Positions 59,200 to 64,000 of a stretch of DNA of 64,000 bases are shown here, piece by piece; the stretch's first letter is position 1; each line of letters starts with the position of its first letter. The notes under the pieces were generated by a model that saw only the letters and a list, made by a program, of their open reading frames with translations, did no database searches and was not told the origin of the DNA. The DNA is taken from contig JALJCS010000038.1 of assembly GCA_023055355.1 (NCBI GenBank), positions 5,642,001 through 5,706,000 of the forward strand. The letters run 5' to 3'. The DNA is from Agelaius tricolor. Taxonomy: Eukaryota; Chordata; Aves; Passeriformes; Icteridae. The position numbers were made by a program, and so were the translations under genes.

Positions 59200-60640
59200 T
59201 TAGCTGAAAATCAAGTGTTCTCTAAGCAGGGGAGCTCTGCTGGTTTTATGGTGTTGCTGTAGGCTGGTTTATGAAATACTCTTCTTGGTAAAGGATAAAC
59301 ACTCTGTTAGCATTCAGGTCTGGGGAAAATTGGAACAGTTCTGCAGCATTAGAGGAAGCCCTTTCTAAAATCTAAGGTCATTTAAATTTTAAAGGTGGTA
59401 GTAGTGCACTCAGTGTTGGGTTTTTTGTTGGTTTGGATTAGCAGTTCCTCATTTTCAGTCATGCAGGAAAACATTTTGCAAGGGATTTGTTTATTTATTT
59501 AAATATTTTTAATATCAGAAATTGAAAATTCTAGTGTAACAGGCTATGCAAAAACAGCAATAAAGAAATCCAAAGCTATAAAAGCTTATGGTGAGAATTT
59601 AATGCAGAAACAGCTGTTATTTCCTTGGGAGTTAAGGTGTATAAACTCTTCTGTGGCTGTGTATCCCCACAATCGGGGTATGAGGAATTAGCGCTCACTG
59701 CAGTGTGCAAACGGAGCCTGCCAGGCTCTGAGGCAGCGATTCATCTGTACCCAGGAGTTAAATATGACAATGTTAGCATTTTTCATTTCCCTGACGTTAC
59801 CATTAATAAAGCAATGATCCAAAAGAAGCTTTGCTGAGTCTGTTCTTTATGCTTCCATCACTCACAACTAGATAATTTCACACAGGATCGTTTTTAAATT
59901 AAATGACGATAAAAGCGCTCTGCTGTCCTGTGCTCACTAGTTCATAGAAGTCTATCAAGTCATTAATGTGTCATGACAAACTGTGAGTTGGATACAAGAG
60001 TAATTAATTATTTGCATAAATAACAGGTTGAACTTGGTGCTTTCAGCCACAATGACACACGTGTCACATGGTGGACATCCTGGAACCTCGGGCAGAGGTC
60101 ACGGCAGGGTGAGGGCTGAGCTGGCACAGGTCATCCCACTCTCATGGACGGCAGCTTGGAAGCTTTTGTGTTTCCAACTTCTCCACTGATGGTTGCTTCA
60201 AGAGAACATCTGATCTTTGGAGCGTTAGCGAACAATTATACAGATTTTCATAATCACCATTAATCACCACATATTTTTCAAGATAATTACAGCAACTATT
60301 ATTTAGATTTCTCTTTTATGTGCACATTGTAGAAAAGAGCAAGTGCTTATTACGCTGGGTAGTGTAGAGAACTACCGTCTGAAGTTCTTTGTCATCCAGA
60401 AACTCATTATGTTAGCTGATGCTGCCTGTGAAAGTTCGTCAGCATGTTTAAATTAGGGTAGCATTGGCAGGTCTGATTATTTAAATCTGGTAGCTTGGCT
60501 AAAAATATAGTTATTCAAGAAAGATGAATTACTAATTTGACAACTGAGATTTAGTTGGAGTCTGCGGCACAGAAGGCAGCATCTCTCGAGTGCTTAGAGA
60601 AGGGTGACAATACTTTCACAGATTAAAGAGAGGATTTCTA
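59200..60640. promoter_or_regulatory. Candidate conserved noncoding island in intron 7
   Basis: This long, repeat-free, mostly AT-rich stretch has TAATTAATTATTTGCATAAA (59999-60020 area, octamer at 60010-60017) and several TAATTA-like cores (about 60240-60300). No gene is visible. The borders are approximate and the regulatory reading is inference. Confidence 0.28.
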
Positions 60641-63179
60641 AGCGAGCTAGCAAGCTGAATTATAGAGCATGCTTTGGTGTCCTCCCCACTAGGGCCCGAG
60701 AGCAAGTCCTGGTAAATCACAGTGAAGGAGTAGCCAGCAGGCTGTGTGCTCGGTGGTCCTGCACCGATGAAGGGACACGTCCACTTCGCCTCACCGAGGC
60801 ATCCATCCCCTTCTGCTGTCAGGGATGCATGGGAACACTGTCCTTTGGGGCTGGGCTTTGCCAGGTTGGCTTTGGCTGCCGGTTCCTTTCAACTCTTTAA
60901 CTAATTGCAGTGCCTGAGTTAATTAGCTGTGACCCTCAGGAAGGAGTTGGTCCTGGGAGGCAGCAAACAGCCGTCGGAAACAGTTTTCCTTCTGAAACCC
61001 GATTTTATTTTGTTCATTTGAGGGAGAAGAGCACACCCTTGGAGTCCTTGTGAATGTGAAAAAGCCCATCTTGGGCAGCAGCAGTGGGTGTCTCATCCTG
61101 CGAGCAGGGGACCCCACAGGTGAGATGGGGGGCACAGAAGGCTCCTGCCCCCAGAGCATTTGCTTTGTTCAGGGCACTTGCTCAGCCAGGGAGAGCAGAT
61201 GCAAGGGGGGAGCACTGCTCCCCATGCATCTTGTCCTGGGGGTCCCCCTGCCTGCCTGCAGCCCCCTGGCTGGCCAAAGGGCTCCTGGAGCCCAGCTGAG
61301 CCACGGGGTGAGGGGGTGAGGGCTGCTGCCCTCCTGGTGCTGGGGCAGGCAGTGGCAGTGGCCGCCCAGGGCTTCGTTTCTGTAAAGTTTCCAGAACTGG
61401 TGGTATTTAAACCCTCGTGACACCGGTGCCTGGCTGAGAAAGGAGACGCTGAACGAGCACCTTGTTTTCTGCTTTCTGCCTTTAATGCATTTTAGCAGCA
61501 GGCTGGTGACGGGCCTGACACAGCAGCTCCGCACACGCTCCCGCGCTTGGGGAGCACAGCATTAATAACACACTTCCATGCATCGTGCCATTTTTAAGCA
61601 TGATCGTTATGATAAAGGGCATATACTTAATTACAGGCCTGCTTAATTACAGCTCTGTTGAAGCTCGTTTGTTTAGGAGAGTGCTAATTGCGCTGCGGAG
61701 CCTTTGGCTCACCCTGCTTTTATCTGCTGCTTTGCTGTGCGTGCTGAGCTCCGGGTGGGCCGGAGCGGGGACGGGGGCTCTGGGGACGCACACTCTCCCT
61801 AGCTCAGGCTTTAGATTGCTTTACTAAAGCTGGCGTGTGGCTGATCAAAGAGGGCTCCTGTCGGATAACAAGTGCAGATGGTCTTTCAGTTTAAAACTTC
61901 CTGGATTTGGTGATGCTGCTTTTCATCTGTTTCCTTTTGTTTTCCTTTGCGCTGTGGCTGCCACGCAGCACCTTTGATAACAAAATTACTCCAGTGGAGG
62001 GGGGGTTTATATTGAAAGTAGACAAAGCGAATGTAAAAGGCTGAGTCTTCTTAAATGACCCTTGTTTAATCACTAACATGGTACCTCAGTGGTGCTGTAG
62101 AAGTTAGAAACAGCAGAGAGAGGAGCACCGGGTTTGTGGGTGCAGATGCTTTCTGAAAGAAAACCCTATTTGATGATCAGTGGAGGGCCTCTCAGGGCTT
62201 AAATTTGCTCTGATTTGAAGTTTTTTTTCTTTCAGAGTTGAAATTTAAAGACTTCAGATGTTAAAGGTGTAAGTGCAATAAAGGGGGTGTATCTGGGGTG
62301 TGAGCTGCCTTCGAAACATGCCCTTTTCAGTCTTCTGTGCAAATTGTTGAGTTACGTGTTTTAAAAATGTCTCCCTTGTACTACCACGTCTTGTGGGAGG
62401 CTTCCTGTGACATGGTGATAGCAAGACTCAAACACTGAACATCATTGCACTAGGATGAATGTACAAGATGGTATAAAGGCAAACAGTGCTCTGAGTACCA
62501 TTAAGGCTATGCTGCAGAAAGATCTGGGCCATGTGACATGAGGCTGTGCCATGTGGTGTCATGTGCTCATGTCTGTCTTCATATTCCGCTGGTTTACATC
62601 CTCCAGATGTGGTTTGCTAGTGTTTGAGCCACTGCTCACTATTGAGTTTACACTAGCAACAGCCAGGCTGGGGAGGGTGCTTGGCCCTAGGTGTTTGCCA
62701 TCATCCTGCCCAGGTGCTGGCAGCTTACTGCCTGCTACACAGGTGGTGGTGCTGACTGCTTTGGGGGCTGCAAGTCCCCTGAACCAACTGTCCCTTATTC
62801 TTCTGCTCAGACACCGCCGAGTGCTGAACTGGTTTGGTGAGGAGGTGATAAATAGAAGTTGAGTCCTTCTAGTTTCAAATACTGTCCTGCTTTGCCAGCT
62901 GCACGAAATTGGAAAATGCAAAATTGAGGCCATGAAATTGTATATGGATAGAGCAAGGAGAATTTGTTGGATTCCTGGCTTGGTAGGGACCGACCCAGCT
63001 ATGTCTTAAATGTAAAGAAACCACTGGCAGTTTAAAGGGACAAAAAGGCTGGCAGTAACGTTTGGGAGCAATCAGTCATGTGTCAGTGCTGTGAACGCTT
63101 GATCTGTCACTGGGAATGTGTGAAGTTGCATGTCAGAAGGCAGCTGGAAACGTCACATGTGATGTCTTGTCCCTTTCAG

Positions 63180-63235
63180 CAATGGATGGAGTGCCTTTTA
63201 TGATTTCGGAGAAGTTTGCCTGTGCTCCTGAAGGG
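63180..63235 (+). CDS. MVB12B: MVB12B coding exon 8 (residues 248-266)
   Basis: The exon is 56 nt. It begins with CA completing Ala248 and has 18 whole codons, ending in phase 0. The acceptor is TTGTCCCTTTCAG ending at 63179 and the donor is GTGAGT at 63236. It encodes MDGVPFMISEKFACAPEG. The MDGVPFMISEKF segment is a clear MVB12B match directly before the C-terminal UMA region. The mammalian protein has a slightly different end to this exon (Val and Ser where Ala and Gly occur here). The remaining codons must be in one or more exons after 64000; I found no further MVB12B exon between 63236 and the window end. Confidence 0.95.
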
Positions 63236-64000
63236 GTGAGTTTGTTGTTCTCCAGTGTCTGAAATCCATTGTTTCATGGGGAGTGATCACAAAACATCAA
63301 GACAAATTACCTGCTTCTGGGAGCTATTCTGTTGTGGGGCCTAATACATACCCAGTGCTTGAGACGGGCCGAGGTTGCATGTCACAATAGCTGCCCGTTA
63401 GATGGGAAAGGCTTTTGCCAGATTGCTTCTAAAACTGAATTGTCCTGGGATTTCAAGGTTTATTACCATCAAAAATAGGAATGGCAGTGGGACTCCCTGG
63501 TGCTGAAAGCATTTCTAATTTCTTAGCATAGATTGTAAAGAAAGCTGCAGAGGTGGAGCTCTCCTGCATTTACCTGCTGTGAGGATGGCATAGTGCCAAC
63601 AGCTTTACTACTTCCTGTTGTCACTGCAGAAGTTCAGGGCCTTGTTAATGGCACAGTGCACTCCAGTGCCATCAGCTGCGCCCAGGGTCCTGCCTGGCTG
63701 TGGGGGAGCTGGAGAGGGCACTGGGTGCTGCCTGCTCCACAGCAGGTGCTGCTGCCAGCACAGCAGGGCACGTCTGCTTCACCAAACAGAAACACCGCTC
63801 CTGGTTCAGAATGACCTCTGGGTGCCACTGGACCAGTGCTTGTTAAGGTTGATGATCCAGAGCTCAAAGATTCAGCATCCCACTACCAGTTCCCAAATCC
63901 ATCTGATCCTAAAGCAGCATCTTTTTAAAAATCAATTTACAGGAAGCTGTTAAGGCAAACACTGGGCCATCAGCTGTGTCTGATTTTTCAGTAGTGCTCC
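63236..64000 (+). other. MVB12B: MVB12B intron 8, partial
   Basis: This is the sequence after the exon 8 donor. It shows no further MVB12B exon and no repeat, so the intron continues past the window end. Confidence 0.85.

Larger units (their letters stand above)
46790..63179 (+). other. MVB12B: MVB12B intron 7 (16.4 kb)
   Basis: This is the largest intron in the window. The first 240 bp stay open in frame with exon 7 (stop at 47029-47031). It contains a minisatellite (52640-53128), a CTTTGC array (57909-58033), a 29-bp duplication (56216-56273), and long AT-rich islands at about 49080-50040, 53220-54240, 54770-55340, 55630-56110, 56430-56880 and 59200-60640. GC-rich unique parts lie at about 47780-48260, 50740-51300, 52150-52640, 56110-56440, 56880-57200 and 58560-59060. 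In mammals the noncoding RNA NRON is nested in this gene, but I cannot identify it here by eye. Confidence 0.9.
17051..64000 (+). other. MVB12B: MVB12B gene locus, coding span, 3' end beyond window
   Basis: Eight exons join into one open frame of 798 nt (266 codons) with no stop, and every internal border is GT-AG with matching phase. The product is multivesicular body subunit 12B, a subunit of ESCRT-I (with TSG101, VPS28 and a VPS37), which helps sort ubiquitinated membrane proteins into multivesicular bodies at the endosome. Seen here are the MRSCFC start, a MABP (MVB12-associated beta-prism) domain at about residues 42-190, and a Pro/Ala- and Ser-rich linker at about 191-247. The human protein is about 319 residues, so roughly 50 C-terminal residues, including the UMA region expected to contact the ESCRT-I core, should lie downstream of 64000. 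Introns are 6139, 4643, 3000, 2788, 276, 12151 and 16390 bp. The paralogue MVB12A is less likely because the exon 2 and exon 4-6 residues follow MVB12B closely as I remember it; I could not run an alignment. Confidence 0.96.

Noticed and set aside
1..64000. Endogenous retrovirus or CR1 LINE copies
   Set aside because: I found no polymerase-like frames, long terminal repeats or the usual short 3' repeat of CR1; old fragments too decayed to see by eye cannot be excluded.

Overview
The window is vertebrate nuclear DNA, most likely from a bird. It contains most of one protein-coding gene on the + strand, MVB12B (multivesicular body subunit 12B, an ESCRT-I component). The gene call is based on eight in-frame exons with GT-AG borders. 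Their 266 joined codons give an MVB12B N-terminus and a complete MABP domain. The last part of the protein, including the expected UMA region, lies beyond position 64000. The bird assignment is an inference from the small introns, the many GC-rich minisatellites, the strong CpG island and the absence of recognisable SINE-like repeats. A reptile cannot be excluded from the sequence alone.

Layout: 1 to about 16590 is 5' flanking DNA with no gene I can support. It holds several GC-rich minisatellites (788-1410, 2413-2595, 2877-3200, 4554-4733, 4837-4925), a 63-bp tandem duplication carrying palindromes (8252-8396), and AT-rich blocks that look like conserved noncoding elements (for example 7690-8130 and 9190-9440). 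A CpG island (about 16590-17430) is the promoter and contains coding exon 1 (17051-17113). Exons 2 to 8 follow at 23253-23375, 28019-28126, 31127-31223, 34012-34141, 34418-34540, 46692-46789 and 63180-63235. Intron 5 is only 276 bp, whereas introns 6 and 7 are 12.2 and 16.4 kb. Intron 1 carries a minisatellite of about 26 copies, intron 6 one of about 15 copies ending in a hexamer array, and intron 7 one of about 6 copies. Intron 7 also carries a CTTTGC-type array and long AT-rich islands with POU octamers and TAAT cores.

Functionally there is one gene product: a membrane-binding adaptor of ESCRT-I acting in endosomal sorting of ubiquitinated cargo. In mammals this gene lies between PBX3 and LMX1B, two developmental regulators (established knowledge). 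Its large introns and flank may therefore hold enhancers for those neighbours (inference). Nearly all long open frames in the window arise from tandem repeats or the CpG island and are not genes. I found no tRNA, rRNA, CRISPR array, provirus or intact transposon. The observations most worth checking are an 18-bp palindrome made of two abutting POU octamers in intron 7, a possible alternative noncoding first exon in the CpG island, a candidate poison exon in intron 7, and the duplicated palindromes near 8.3 kb.
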